Shown piece after piece: positions 1 to 12,561 of a stretch of DNA of 64,000 bases. This DNA is from Diprion similis. Lineage: Eukaryota; Arthropoda; Insecta; Hymenoptera; Diprionidae. The notes beneath the pieces were generated by a model. That model saw nothing but the letters and a program-made list of their open reading frames with translations. It ran no database searches and was not told where the DNA came from. How positions within the stretch are numbered: position 1 is the first letter of the stretch; each line of letters opens with the position of its first letter. Location: the NCBI RefSeq assembly GCF_021155765.1, contig NC_060114.1:12677001-12741000 (forward strand). Reading direction: 5' to 3'. Both the position numbers and the translations under genes were made by a program.

Positions 1-289
1 GTGCAGATTTATTTTTATCGTGATATTTAACGCTGACCGGACAGCATCTATATCGTTCATCTATATACCGCTCATTACGTAACGTATTTATAATTGAGTA
101 TATACGCAAGAATATCTCACATATCTGCTACTTCCTGTAAGTTATTGAGATAAATTTCCCAAGACTTGGTTGACGTTAGGTAGTGGTTTATACTTTACAA
201 TAATCACCTTGTTTTCCTCTTCGGTTTGGCACGTTGATTTACACGAATTCAGATCTTTCGCTTTCACCTGCATCTGTACACGAATTTCG

Positions 290-450
290 TTAGCGTAGAT
301 ACGGTAGACCTACTGACTGAGAAAATTTTTGAATTTGACTTAATACGTGCGCAAGTTCATCGTACGTGAAATGCAATACCGTTGTGGTTGGTGATAAACG
401 ATTGGTGATGAAAAAGTCGAACTCGAACGACCGGTTTACTCTTAAATGTG
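290..450 (-). CDS. Possible terminal exon of a - strand gene, COMM-domain-like C-terminus
   Basis: On the - strand a frame stays open from about 505 down to a stop at 290-292. Its last ~50 residues alternate hydrophobic and polar residues as in a compact domain: a strand-like part (LRVNRSFEFDFFIT), then TTVLHFTYDELAHVLSQIQ and a basic end. The strand-then-amphipathic-helix ending resembles the C-terminal end of COMM domains, particularly the COMMD2 type. That is a recollection of the family pattern, not a search. A weak acceptor (TTTAAG) would place the exon start near 450. A reversed polyadenylation signal (AATAAA on the - strand) lies at 8-13. No convincing upstream exons were found between 500 and 2100, so the gene is unproven and could be a chance frame. 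Confidence 0.3.
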
Positions 451-550
451 TCATTTGTGTGAAGAAGTTGTTATTCACAAACGTCGAGTATGTGTGTATA
501 TATCAGTTCTACGAGTCTTATTCATAATCAGCGTAGTAATCGTTACAGCA

Positions 551-551
<1 letters not shown>

Positions 552-579
<28 letters not shown>
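552..579. repeat. Poly-T tract of 28 bases
   Basis: Uninterrupted T run. It may be a mononucleotide microsatellite or, on the - strand, the A-tail of an old retrocopy. No retroelement body was seen beside it. Confidence 0.9.
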
Positions 580-583
<4 letters not shown>

Positions 584-2100
584 TCGACTTTCAATTCCTT
601 CATTCATGAATTCAGTAATGTTTGTATAATTTGTTTCGTCCTCTGCTATTATTGGCATATTATACATATGACTTAACCACTTAAGCAATTAGTGAAAGAC
701 CCTGACCACCGACATTTATTTATTTCACACACCTTGAAATTGGTATCGATATACCAGAATATCCAGTTATCTATAGTAGTATCATACATATTATAGTAAC
801 GTTCCATTTTCGTCGTCGGGGATTTTTTTGCGAAACGAAAGTGTAATGTATGTATTTACACGTCTAAATTGTATATATATTTTATATGCATAATAGAGGT
901 TTAATATATGTATATGAAATGTAAATGATATACTATTTATAAAGCACGACTATACCTATATCGTATTATAAATACTTTTGATGCGTTTGATTTGCCACTA
1001 GTCGAAGACCAAAGAGTAAAGATGCCTTCGATTGGTTGATTCCTGAATACCGACCAATCAAACACATATCCGCGATCTCTTTGATGCGAAAGATGGCAAA
1101 TGAATCTTACCATTAGATAATTGTCAATTTGGAAGCGTAACTGTCAGAATCACATCCGCCGATGGGAAATTCGCAAGGTCTGTAAATTGTCACTAATTAT
1201 ACGGTATTTGTACCGTATCTAAATTACGACGGAATTGATCCGCGAGTATCGATTACTACAATAAATCGTCACCGCGTCTCGCATGTGCTTCGAAATTATA
1301 TAGGATATAACCTTGCGACTATTACTTCGATGAACGATAATTTCCGCGATAGACATGTAATTTTTCAGCAATATTTGTATATGGTCTTGTATTCGAAATA
1401 TCATTAATATAATGATAATTTACAAAATAATAGCATAAACAATTCGTCGAACCATGCATAGTTATTATATGATATTCGATGACATTAGGACAGAAATTAG
1501 TTATTATGAATGAATTGTAATCAATTCGATATTCTCGCATCGTTTTCAATCAAAATTAGACACACGGTTATCGTTCAGGCAGTCTAAAACAGCGCTCTAT
1601 CTTACCGGCAATATACTCCAAGAGAAAACATATTTGAAAGAAGTGAATCGATCTGTATACGTCGTCTTTGCAAGTTTTTTTTATACTTTCAGATAAAACG
1701 CTTTGAAATTAATTCATCGCCAGTAGTTTGAAGTTTTTTCGTTACCGTGCTTTTATCATACCACATACATTACCACCGTACGTATCCCTGAGTTCTTATC
1801 GATGGTTTTTATTTATCCCCTCGGTAGACGCTTGTCCTTTGAGAGTAAATCAGACGACGGTAAGACTTTAGGCTTCTGTCAATTGTGTTGGTAAATGCAA
1901 CACACTGTAATAAGGATATATTACCCTGCAGTCAACGCTTGCGATTAGGTTTATTATCGACCGAGTATTCCGTGCTTCGGTTGTTTTAAAAAATGCCACG
2001 AGCTAGCCGAGTCGAACGCAAAGCGCATTTAGTTTAGTCTCTTAACAAGATGTCAACTAGCCTGGCTGCAGTGATATACATACAAGTGTAGAGACACACA
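580..2100. other. Non-coding interval left of the thioesterase gene
   Basis: A+T-rich DNA without a supportable exon. On the - strand, about 1107-1184 is bounded by good splice sites (TTTACAG acceptor, GTAAGA donor), but all three frames contain a stop, so at most it would be an untranslated exon. The right end becomes richer in G+C and approaches the promoter of the thioesterase gene. Confidence 0.5.
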
Positions 2101-2103
2101 CAG

Positions 2104-2137
2104 TAAAAAAGGCGACGACCCGTAGCAGCATTCAGTT
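2104..2137 (+). promoter_or_regulatory. Candidate core promoter of the thioesterase gene
   Basis: A TCAGTT initiator-like motif (2132-2137) lies about 90 bp before the start codon, with a TAAAAAA stretch roughly 30 bp further upstream. The arthropod initiator consensus is TCAGTY. The motif is short, so this is only a plausible start site. Confidence 0.3.
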
Positions 2138-2225
2138 TCCGCTAACATTCAGGTTCAAAGTACCTCTGTTGTAACATAAAACAAATACTTCTCTCTGTAC
2201 AGTACGAGAAAAAAAACGACGAAAG

Positions 2226-4397
<2,172 letters not shown>

Positions 4398-4488
4398 TAA
4401 ACTAAATTAATTGTATCAATTAATGATGGTACTAATAATATAATCATTATTATTGGTATTATTATTGAGAGTAACGAATATTATTATA

Positions 4489-4494
4489 AATAAA
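4489..4494 (+). terminator. Polyadenylation signal AATAAA of the thioesterase gene
   Basis: AATAAA occurs 92 bp after the stop codon in a strongly A+T-rich 3' region, at a normal distance for a short 3'UTR. Confidence 0.6.
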
Positions 4495-4499
4495 ATTAA

Positions 4500-6015
4500 T
4501 AATTCCAATGACACGTTATTTTTAGTCGTTAATTAAGCATACTAGGGAAGAAAAACAAACGGAACGGGAAAAATCAAAACCGATACGAAATTGAATTGTA
4601 GTCGACAGGTGTGGTAATTTCTACCATTCTATTCAGTAGAAAACTACTAGTCTACATAAAGATTTGCGGTTTTATTAGCACGTTGCAATAAAAAAGAAAA
4701 ACGTGTATTTTACATTCGTGAGTGTAAATTTGAGCAAAATCATTGTAATGAAGAAAGAAATTAGAATTGAATCAATTAAAGAATCGACTTATTAATCGCA
4801 GAACTATTTAATGAAATGGAATAGAGCGATCCTGTTAAAATATACCTAACTGTATTATAGTTAAAAAAGATATCTGTCATAGGACAAATAATTAGAATAT
4901 CCTAGCAATTGAGGAAAAGCTTTTTCGCCCAGAAACCTCAGTTTATTCTTTCCATTTATTAATTAATATGGGTAATGAGTAGCTATCCAACAATTTAATC
5001 TATTTTTTTCGTTGAATTTACTCCTCGAAGATTCTTAAAAACTTTACTTTCACAATTTATTCATCAATACCTTGTTCTGAATATCTTTTTGAAGAAAAAC
5101 TTGTAAGAATTCCTAGAATTTTTTTCCCGTGCTTTCTCAAACCGGTGTTAGAAGCTACACATTTACACTTCCAGCAATTTAAGAATTCTTTTCGAAACAG
5201 CTTGGTCACCACCAGCTGTTCTGCTAATCCTTTTAAAGTACATATTTGTACAGTACTTATTTAATTTATTTCAAAGTATCCTTATTGGAACCATCAAAGT
5301 TGCTGCATAGCAATCCTACTATCAAAATTTGGGCCGCCGCTTTATGGTCAAATAACATAAATGTGGGTTATTTGAGTATACATTAAATCATCAGCGGTTT
5401 AAAGGATAATAGGATCAAAGTTGTCTGATACATATACAGATTCACAGCGCCAGCACGGGGTTATTACTGTTTCCAACTCGCATACGTTTAGATTTGTGGT
5501 TAAAAAAGTATTATCTTTCGAATACCTTGTATAGTAGCAATAGGTATACAGTACGACTCCTGAGTTTTGCTGGCAAAACGAAGAAAATAATAATAATAAA
5601 AGCACTAGTAGATATAAAATAGTAACACGTACGCGTACTTGTGTATTTTATTGCATGTACGCACATGTTTATGTGCGAATATAAGATCGAAATGATAAAG
5701 TAAAATAAAAATCATGAATAAAATGAAGATACGACTTTTTGAAATGTACTGTAAAACACGGGCTTTTATTCTGTTAGACTTGTAAACGGGAAAAACTTAC
5801 TTTGTTGATATAATTCCAATTACTCACACGTGCAATGTGAAACTACTGATAACAGTAATAATAATAGCAAGCAACAAGAACTGCCAGTTCGTTTATTGTT
5901 TGTACATTGCACTGGCAACTAACTGACGAGATTTTAGACATTTTTCTTCTTCACTCTAGAGAACATGATGCTTTTCCCAATATACTATACATTTCCGACT
6001 ATGGTAGGCGATAAT
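4500..6015. other. Intergenic, convergent gene ends
   Basis: About 1.5 kb of A+T-rich sequence between the 3' ends of the thioesterase gene (+) and POP1 (-). It holds only short spurious frames and no recognisable repeat or RNA gene. Confidence 0.6.
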
Positions 6016-6021
6016 TTTATT
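6016..6021 (-). terminator. Candidate polyadenylation signal of POP1
   Basis: TTTATT on the + strand reads AATAAA on the - strand, about 210 bp past the POP1 stop codon. Confidence 0.4.
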
Positions 6022-6227
6022 TATGAAACATAATAATTAGCGCATAGCCTGTCACAATGTAATAGTTTTAGTAAAATAAAATATTCAAATAAATCTCTCA
6101 GAGCCACATTCAAATGGTGAACTATTTAAGAATTTCCAGAAGAAATCTTTGATTTATATACATTTGTACGTTACTCTCTTAAACCTAAAATTAATCATCT
6201 ATAATATATTTACATGTTAATAGTTAT

Positions 6228-9200
6228 TTATGTCAGTACACTAAGTCTGGCGAGTCTGTATTGTCTAGACCTTGTGTTTCTGATCAGAACTACGTTACTT
6301 TTCTGTTTAATCAGGCTAAACAGAGAGGGAAATGTTACGTATCCCAGCCCGATTCCCTTCGATTCGGTAAAACTAAAGTCACCTTTAACCACGTACCCCA
6401 TAACTTCTCGATCGCAAGAGTTTCGTATCGTTTTGCACTTTGGCAAGTAGAGATTTTTCATCTTTTCAGCCTGCAGATCGACAATAGTTTGAGCTTTTTT
6501 CCTTAAAATCTTTTTAGACATTGCAATGCTGGAACTGACTTTTGGCTCAACCGATCTTTTATCACTACTCTCCATTTTAAGCCGCTGTTTTACTCTTTGT
6601 CTTCTCAAACGTTTCAATAACGCCAAGTGACCCCTTCTCAAAGTTTTTCTAATCGATTCGTTAGGGTCTTTCCTTAGCTTAGCTACGGGTCCTTCCCAGG
6701 TTCTTTTTTGGCCCCATTTTTCTAAATCCTCAGAGAGGGGTAAACAGATTATGGCAAAATCTTTTGGACATCCTTTGCTTTCCATGAAAATTTTCACAGT
6801 TACTAATGTATTAGCGTCTTTGAACATGGTTTTGTCGAAACTTGGTTCACAAAGCTGTTGATACTTTTTATTCCGGTTCAATGGTAATCGACTAGAGATA
6901 TTTTCTTGTATTATATGAAGTAGTTTCTTATCTCTGAGTACATAGAACGTTGCCATATCTGTCCATTCCTTGACCAGTAAATTCCACTCGCAAAAGAACG
7001 GACTAGAAATACCAAGTTTCACGTAGTTTGATCTTCTGTTTGGAGGATATCTGAAATACTTTTCCATCAGACTAGTCTTTCTTTCTAAAGCTTCTTTTAC
7101 GTATGCTTCTGTATCTGGTGGATTAAAATCAGGTGAATTCAACCTAAAATTTTCAAATATAATTGATCTTGATTCCCTCAGACCTCCTGGTTTGGCACAA
7201 CGAAAAATAAATGAGATCCAAAACGGAGTTGCCCAACCAGATGGTAAAATTACGTCGATCCCAGAACTGAATCCTGAAAATAATAATCCAGTTAATCAAT
7301 TGAATTTTTGAAGTGTAAATTTAAAATTTCAGTTTGATGGAAGAAATATATTTTGGTTTTAAATTTTTACTTGTCTTTCATGTTTTGTTCTGGCAGTTTT
7401 CGTGCAGAAATCGACTAAGTTTCTTTTCCACAATACATCAATCATAGTAGTAGCAGTTTTTCTGTTACAATACCAGAAGCTCACAAGTCACATTCTTAAA
7501 AACTGCCATAACTAGATCCAGAATGACTAGAGATAAATTTTAAATAACAATGGAATGAATGCAATTTTCATGGCTTACCAAGGCTTTTTTCTCCATAGCC
7601 ACATCCAGGCCTTTGAATAAGAAGAATAGGAACTTTGGCAATACAACCTTGGTCATATTTATCGTCATTGTCAATACCTGGAACTAGATTTTCACTTCTC
7701 AGTTTGTTTATTTCAGTTGTAGTTCTGAAGTTTTTCATCACTGATTTTCTGATCCTGGGTTCCCATATCGCACTAACATTAACGAGTGTGGGAGGAACAG
7801 GAATTGTCTCAATGGTCCTCGCATTTATCTGAGCTTTGGTTCGTTTAGTCGGGACAAAATATCTCGGATCCAAAACTGTGAAAGCCATAACTGCACATGG
7901 GGGAAGCTGATTGGGTGAGTTAAGATCCCTTAGATGTTCGAAAACCTCTTTTTGAACTCGCAATGATTGAATATTTTCTGAATCCCTATAATATTCCAAA
8001 TACCATGATTGGGCAGTAGTTTCAAGTGATTCATCGTTGTCATCGCCATCAATACAAGAGTTGCTCTCCACATCCATTGGTTCAATTTCCTTCTTAGAAA
8101 CCTGAACGATTTCAATATCACTATCCGAATCACCACATTTTTGCAAATCCGTTTCCATGGCAATATGTGACTTTAATTCAGCTCCTTCTCCCTCAGGAAA
8201 CTCTTTCGCTTCTTCAAGAGTTTTTCCTATCTCTGGCAGACGTAGGGCAGTCGTGAGCACCGACAGACTCAATGGGCCGCACAGTCTGAACCTGTTCAAG
8301 GAATTCTTGAGTAATACTAGTCTGCAATTATCAGCACCGAAGTACTCTCGATCTGAGGAATGGCACGGAGACTCTAGTTTAAAATCAAAGCTGCTACAAA
8401 TCTCCGACAATATTAGCTGATAAAGTGAGGGATGAACCCATATCCACAAAGTTTTTAGCTCAGAGTTACCGGGCCTCCAAATGAATTCGACAGTTCCCAC
8501 AGGTGATGCTGGGTATCCGTTCTTCTTATAGAACATCAGATTCCCTTCCCTGCTACCTTGGATGTAGGATTTTGCTGTGAAGCTCAGGTTGCCAGGGTCG
8601 CAGTGATTCTTGAGCATTTTTTTCATCGCATTAATCGGTCCGGTTAACTGAATACACGAATAATAAGATATGTCCTGTAACAGGCAGTGTTTAGCTACTG
8701 CTCTGTAACTTGCTCTGAAACAGCGATCATTTGAGTGCTCAGGGAGCCTGTGACCCCATTTTTCAACCATGTGAAACCTCTTTGCGTGCCACACGTGTGT
8801 TTCAAGCCAGGCATTTTTTACCTGCCTGCGCTTGTATTCTGCGATCAAGTTCTGTGGCCTTCGCCTGTATTTTCGGGAAGGTCTTTTTGTTTTGGGTGGC
8901 AAACCTGACTTTGACATTTGGTGTATATGGATCTCTCGCAGTCTCCGTGGCATACGTTTTGCATTATGGGACATTATTCTGCGACGCATGTGCATCGGTA
9001 GTTTTTGGAATATCAGTTTTGTTTGGTGAGGATTATCTGCAATATCAAGGCACAATGGTTATTCTTTGATAAAATTCAAAATTCCCGCGCAATTAGCTCT
9101 CAAGTATTATAAAGTTTATGGCCTTGGAAAAAGGGAGAAAAACCTGGGGTTACGTCTGAGAAAAAGATTCATATTCGGTAGAAACAACCAGGGTGGCTGA

Positions 9201-9424
9201 GTTAAGCCTTGAGAAAATTTAAACTAAAGCAGGAGTTGGAGAGGAAGGAATGTCTAGATTAGGTTAGGTTTATTTCATAATGGACGGGAAAATACTTTAC
9301 CTATGGAATAAGTCATCGCGGCGATTTCATTCGCCCTGGCCGATGCCAGTTTCATGATATGTACTTCGGGAGGCAATTCCTGGGATCCACCGAGGAATAT
9401 GTCAAATTGAGACTTTTCCGCCAT
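6228..9424 (-). CDS. POP1: RNase P / RNase MRP protein subunit POP1
   Basis: Three exons, complement of 9301-9424, 7579-9036 and 6228-7273, join in phase to 875 aa. POP1 is the largest protein of nuclear RNase P (tRNA 5' end processing) and RNase MRP (rRNA processing), where it binds the RNA subunit. The N-terminal POP1 domain shows its signature LPMHMRRRIMSHNAKRMPRR (residues 54-73) followed by WLETHVWHAKRFHMVEKWGH. An acidic, probably disordered linker rich in D/E lies around residues 320-400. The POPLD domain follows, with GIDVILPSGWATPFW near residue 535. The C-terminus has GYVVKGDFSF and RQYRLARLSV, typical of the family's last strand region. The first exon (MAEKSQFDIFLGGSQELPPE) also fits the family N-terminus. 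The ~1.46-kb central exon is unusually long for this locus. The length is within the family range. Confidence 0.95.
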
Positions 9425-9909
9425 ATTTTAAGCTTCCGCGACAATTCTTGTTCGAGAAATTGTAATTGTACTCTAATTCAAGCAATTGCACCTTCCAACG
9501 AACACTACTAGCCGATATTTTGAAACTTGTTTGAGGTTATGTTCAGCATTGTTTGAACCACGTGTAAGAACGAATTCTGAATGATTCTGGTTGTCTAACG
9601 TAAGGCGTAGGCAAGAAAATTGCACTTTTAGTGTCTCATGTCCACGCATTTATGCACAATCTCTAGTATAGGAATTGCAGTGTTAGGAATGTTGATCATT
9701 GATCGGCCTTCGATTTTTCTTCTGAACTGATAGCACGAACAGAAATAAATGATGAAACGCAAGTACAATAGCAGAATATTACGTTACAATTTGCGCGTAT
9801 TGAAAATTTGGACTCCGTCCGAATCAGTCATCATTATATCATCGAACGTAGTTTACGCGACGAATCTCATACCTAAATTTGACAATATTGAGTAAATCAC
9901 ATACTAATA
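9425..9909. promoter_or_regulatory. Divergent POP1 / RidA promoter region
   Basis: 485 bp separate the POP1 start codon (-) from the upstream RidA start codon (+). No exon is visible. The short head-to-head spacing suggests shared or adjacent promoters, although no clear TATA box or initiator stands out for either gene. Confidence 0.45.
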
Positions 9910-11987
9910 ATGGCGATGAAAATTATTCGCAAAATCATATCAACTGCAAGGGCTCCAAAATCGGCGGGACCATATAAGTGAGTTGTTATTACAATGCATT
10001 TTAATATAGACACTAAAGTAAGAACAGACAAAATCACAGTAATTTATATTTGTCTAAAATTTTGGGGTCGAGATTTTGCTCGAAAAGTTTTTAACGAAGA
10101 TTATTGTAATCTTTCAAATTTAGTTTTTGGTATTTAGAGATCAAAGAATTCTGTTCGGACATGTTGCATGATACGAATAAATTCGCATACAATCCAGAAA
10201 TTGCTGATATTTGATAGTTTGTCCGATTACGTGGTGTTGGTAGATTCACTAGTTCTGCTGTACGTTTACTAGCATAGCTGTATGTGTACGTCACTGCCAT
10301 TACACACAGGTCATAGTTCACAGAGTGTATCAATCGTCGCCATTTACAAAGCTTGTGAGCTCAGAGCTGCACACAAGTCGGACACGAATTATATATAACA
10401 CTACTTGCAAAATAAGACAGCGACACAGTTGCTTATATTCTACGTGCATGTGTGGACGTATCTGTAGTAGTGATTGAATTATGCCTGTATACAAATAAAA
10501 AGATAATACGGTATTAGAGAAAGCCGGTCAGTCGTTTATACACTTAGTCCACTACGGTTTGCCCTGAGAGAACATGGCCTCTATAATACGGAAAATTATT
10601 ACTGCTCCAGCAGCGCCTAAACCCGTTGGTCCTTACAAGTGAGTTCAAATATCAGAGTAGCTGTATATATACCCAACGAAAAGTCTTTGGATATTCAATA
10701 GAATTTCTTCGATTACTGCCGAATTATTGTCACATCTTGTTCTTTATTAAGAATGGATACGTGTAAATATGATTTTTAGTATCAATATTAACTGGTCTTA
10801 CTATCTTTCCTCTTATTCACCACGTTTACTATATATTGGTTTGCAGATTAGAATGTTGAATTGATACTATAATTGCATTGCCCAAACCATGACGATGCAC
10901 CTAACAAAAATCAAAAGTACTCTTTCCTTTCGCAAATTTTGTTTGAGATATTGATTATTGTTTTTCTTATTGTTAATAGTCAAGCCATTTTGGTCGACCG
11001 AACCGTTTATCTTTCTGGAGTACTTGGGCTTGATAAGGAGTCTGGGAAGCTGGTGGATGGTGGGGCAGCCGGAGAAGCTCGTCAGGCACTCGTCAATATG
11101 GGATGTATTTTAAAGGAGGCGGGTTCGGACTTTGAGAAAGGTTTTTATCTATTACTTTATACTAAAGAAGTACAAAATGCTAAAAAATATATTGTTAGTT
11201 TTCGGTGAAGGATCTCAACGCAAACGATATTTCGGCGGCAGATAGGCAATTGAAGTTACATCTTACATGTAATAAGTATCTCAGATGTAACTTCAATTGT
11301 ATATTCGCCGGCGATAAGTCGTTCGTTTCGGGACCACAGGTCAGCAGATGAGAATCCGTATATTAAAAAATTGTTCGTGTTTTATTGTTACAGTTATAAA
11401 GACGACTATCTTGCTCGACAGTATCGATGATTTTTCTGCCATAAACGAAGTTTACAAGGAATGTAAGTTGGTTTATTTTTACATGAGTTTTTTTAAATAT
11501 AAATATATGCTCTAATCGATAATAAGTTTATTGTCGTTTAATTTCATGACAGTTTTCACAAAGGATTATCCAGCAAGGTCGACATTCCAGGTTGGGAAGC
11601 TACCATTGGTAAGATCTTTATTTGAATCATTTGTCACTCGTTTGAGTAATATTAGCTCGCTTTCAGTAAAGAGCATGTTTGATTTTTACAACATATATCC
11701 AGTAAGAATTGTACACCATACTTATGATATTCTTAAGATTAAGAAAAATTTATTTTGTACAAATCGTTCACTCAATTAATTGAGGCACTACTGTACGGTA
11801 ATATTTTAATCTAAATATCTAATTGTTCAAGAAACATGGAGTGCAACCCATCGTTAATTCATGATTCATAATCAAGGCAGATTCATCAAAATGAACTAAA
11901 AATATAATCACTCGTTTTCAGGGAGCGAAGGTTGAAATCGAGGCAATTGCGTTGACTGGTGAAGTAAAAACGGTCGGTGGGTCTTAA
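9910..11987 (+). CDS. RidA (UK114): RidA / UK114 reactive imine deaminase (distal-first-exon isoform)
   Basis: Exons 9910-9977, 10980-11140, 11394-11462, 11553-11608 and 11922-11987 join to 139 aa. RidA hydrolyses 2-iminobutanoate/2-iminopropanoate released by PLP enzymes such as threonine dehydratase, preventing damage by these intermediates. It forms a trimer with active sites between subunits. Family features are the SG-x-LGLD strand, DYPARSTFQV with the substrate-binding Arg (position 108 in this isoform), and VEIEAIAL with the conserved Glu. Val replaces the common Gln in the SGQ(I/L)G motif. The donor of exon 10980-11140 is AAAG|GTTTTT, a weak site, but phase and protein homology require it. 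The first exon encodes MAMKIIRKIISTARAPKSAG. A second, homologous first exon (10574-10638) splices in the same phase. Confidence 0.85.
10494..10533 (+). promoter_or_regulatory. Candidate core promoter for the proximal RidA first exon
   Basis: TCAGTC at 10528-10533 fits the arthropod initiator. AATAAAAAG around 10494 sits near the -35 position, where a TATA-like element would be. The spacing supports a real promoter between the two alternative first exons. Confidence 0.4.
10574..11987 (+). CDS. RidA (UK114): RidA / UK114 imine deaminase (proximal-first-exon isoform)
   Basis: Exon 10574-10638 plus the shared exons 10980-11140, 11394-11462, 11553-11608 and 11922-11987 give 138 aa, the normal length. 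The first exon encodes MASIIRKIITAPAAPKPVGP and ends after two bases of a codon, exactly as the upstream alternative exon does, so either yields the Asn-Gln-Ala junction in the mature protein. Arg107 and Glu122 align with the catalytic Arg and Glu of the family. A TCAGTC initiator lies 45 bp before the ATG, with an A/T-rich box about 35 bp further up, so this is probably the better-defined promoter. Which isoform predominates cannot be read from sequence. Confidence 0.88.
11230..11325. repeat. Inverted repeat / hairpin in a RidA intron
   Basis: A perfect 17-bp inverted repeat (11247-11263 and 11283-11299) flanks a 19-nt loop. Imperfect complementarity (CGGCGG against CGCCGG and further out) extends each arm to roughly 30-35 bp. 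It lies in the intron between RidA exons 10980-11140 and 11394-11462, in sense with transcription. It could be a small foldback element or a structured intronic RNA. Confidence 0.7.
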
Positions 11988-12108
11988 AATGCCAGTTGAC
12001 TGAAATCAGCAAAACTCTGAATATGGGAAAAAATCTGACGCACACATTTTTTGAACGTTGTTTTCCTAGGTTTTATTTTTCTGCATTACGTAGTTACAAG
12101 AAAAAAAC

Positions 12109-12114
12109 AATAAA
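12109..12114 (+). terminator. Polyadenylation signal AATAAA of RidA
   Basis: AATAAA lies about 120 bp after the RidA stop codon, in A-rich sequence. Confidence 0.6.
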
Positions 12115-12142
12115 CTGTATACAAAAAGATTAATTAACAACA

Positions 12143-12167
12143 GTAATAATAATAATAATAATAATAA
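12143..12167. repeat. (AAT)n microsatellite
   Basis: About eight AAT/ATA units between the RidA 3' end and the FAM172-like gene. Confidence 0.85.
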
Positions 12168-12495
12168 CAATAATCATTGTAATAATAGAAACAATTTATG
12201 TGCTGTAAGTTTTTGCCCCGTTGTAGGGAAACATTTTTCACAAAATCCTCAATCCTCATATTATGCAATGAGATTCGAAATGAGTGTTTCAGGTGTCAGA
12301 TTTTTCAAATGATGGCAGCAACCCGACAAGCACTATGCGCCCAAGTATCGTCGGTCACGTCGTCCACTTTGATGAGCGTGCGATAGGAGCTAGTGTGGGG
12401 ACTCGCTCCACGAGGTGGCTCCATCTCAAGGGGTCTCCGAGGATAAAAAAGCGCCAAGACGACACGCCAGTATTTCTGTGGCATTTTTCAGTCTC
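12168..12495 (+). promoter_or_regulatory. Short intergenic region, presumed FAM172-like promoter
   Basis: Roughly 330 bp between the RidA 3' end and the possible first codons of the next gene. G+C rises towards the right. A frame continuous with the FAM172-like first exon opens at 12415, so part of this may be transcribed leader. No clear core promoter motif was seen. Confidence 0.35.
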
Positions 12496-12561
12496 ATGTT
12501 TAGGGTGATACGTCGCATTTTTCGCAGTATTGTGAACCGGAAATTCACGAAACTGACAGCA

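Noticed and set aside
1107..1184. Well-spliced 78-bp candidate exon on the - strand
   Set aside because: Good splice motifs but stops in all three frames. Only an untranslated exon would fit, with no supporting transcript.
6214..6506. Plus-strand frames over the end of POP1
   Set aside because: They are antisense shadows of the well-supported POP1 last exon.
8157..9069. Plus-strand frames of 87-112 codons inside POP1
   Set aside because: Antisense to the POP1 central exon, with no family pattern of their own.
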